This document shows, one piece after another, positions 63,425-64,000 of a stretch of 64,000 nt of DNA. Location of the stretch: assembly GCA_011800805.1 (NCBI GenBank), contig MPNW01000144.1, positions 20,259-84,258 of the forward strand. Direction: 5' to 3'. Position 1 is the stretch's first letter. Every line of letters begins with the position of its first letter. The position numbers were made by a program, and so were the translations under genes. The notes under the pieces were generated by a model, which worked only from the letters and a program-made list of their open reading frames with translations, was not told where the DNA came from and did not search any database. The DNA comes from Hirudo medicinalis (lineage: Eukaryota > Annelida > Clitellata > Hirudinida > Hirudinidae).

Positions 63425-63657
63425 TGAAGAAGAAGATGAAGAAGAGGAAGAAGAAGAGGAATTTGAAGAAAAAGAAGATGAAGAAGTTGTATCACTTGCG
63501 AAAGTGTTAATGGATACGATGACAACGGTGACGACGATGGAGATGATGGTGGTGGTGATGATGATGATGATGACGACGACGGCGATGATGATGATGACGA
63601 GGGTAGTCATAAAGATGAGGGCATCCCTGATTTAGGTTAAGAAGATGGTGTAAATAT

Positions 63658-63691
<34 letters not shown>

Positions 63692-63700
63692 ACCATGAGA
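63425..63700. repeat. GAA/GAG then ATG/GAC microsatellite cluster
   Basis: A purine-rich GAA/GAG block (63425-63488) is followed by GAT, GGT and GAC blocks (63518-63605) and an ATG/GAT run (63656-63691). Confidence 0.9.
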
Positions 63701-63774
63701 ACAAAGATCAAATACAAAGATCACCATGGTGGAGATGATGATATATCGACGTTGCGAAAAAATGATGATGGTGG

Positions 63775-63804
63775 TTAGGGTTAGGGTTAGGGTTAGGGTT
63801 AGGG
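63775..63804. repeat. Interstitial telomere-type repeat (TTAGGG)5
   Basis: Five perfect TTAGGG units, then the related GGTGTGG sequence. It sits among GAT microsatellites, not at a sequence end, so it is interstitial. The same motif forms telomeres in vertebrates and most non-arthropod invertebrates. Confidence 0.9.
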
Positions 63805-64000
63805 TGGTGTGGTGTTGGTGATGATGACAATCATGATGACGATGATTTCCATCATCGGAATTTATTTGCTGTCTGCTGCCAACTTTGTCGGTTGGATGAT
63901 GCATGGGAAGGTTATGAGGTGAGGAGGACTATGATAGCGATAGTGTCCATGATAATGATAGTGACCGTGATAGCGATGATGACGATGTCGACGATGATGA

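Larger units (their letters stand above)
61756..64000. other. RMND5 upstream region and repeat-rich intergenic DNA
   Basis: The first part must hold the RMND5 promoter and 5' UTR; no clear core element was seen. From about 62780 the DNA is dominated by microsatellites (GAT/GAC, CGAA, GAA/GAG, TTAGGG). Open frames rich in Met, Asp, Glu or His in this stretch are repeat artefacts. Confidence 0.6.

Noticed and set aside
63386..63904. Glu/Asp/Met/His-rich open frames
   Set aside because: Products of GAA, GAT and TTAGGG repeats.

Overview
The window is animal nuclear DNA: every gene is split by GT-AG introns, codon use follows the standard code, the non-coding DNA is AT-rich and full of trinucleotide microsatellites, and there is a short interstitial (TTAGGG)5 tract. 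TTAGGG rather than TTAGG argues weakly against an arthropod. A lophotrochozoan or another invertebrate metazoan fits, but the sequence does not fix the phylum. No prokaryotic, viral or plasmid gene was seen.

Layout. 1-7121 is intergenic or 3' UTR, with microsatellites, an 8-bp minisatellite and one tRNA-like (SINE-type) repeat. 7122-9600 (minus) is a complete UBE2J1 gene, the tail-anchored ER-membrane E2 of ERAD, in 7 exons (546 aa). A 418-bp divergent promoter region separates it from the AKAP9/pericentrin locus on the plus strand (10019-56158). The 5' part (10019-35037, 9 exons, 7,729 codons before the stop) carries the AKAP9/pericentrin N-terminal signature and includes one uninterrupted 14,046-nt coding exon. 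The 3' part (37228-56158, about 36 small exons, about 2,855 aa) carries an aspartate-rich region and ends in a clear PACT centrosome-targeting domain. The two parts together cover what is one gene in vertebrates. Here they are separated by a stop codon and 2.2 kb, yet a perfect GTAAGT donor inside the last 5' exon and a phase-matched acceptor could join them into a protein of about 10,360 aa. 57647-61755 (minus) is a complete RMND5 (GID/CTLH E3 ligase subunit) in 10 exons (394 aa), convergent with the AKAP9 locus. 61756-64000 is repeat-rich intergenic DNA.

Functionally these are three cellular housekeeping loci: a giant coiled-coil centrosome/Golgi scaffold flanked by two ubiquitin-pathway genes. 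Nothing in the sequence shows that the neighbours work together. The most unusual content is the architecture of the AKAP9 locus: its size, internal repeats, intron-poor 5' half against intron-rich 3' half, internal stop and second start, microsatellite-derived acidic exons, a candidate micro-exon and a candidate in-frame mini-intron.
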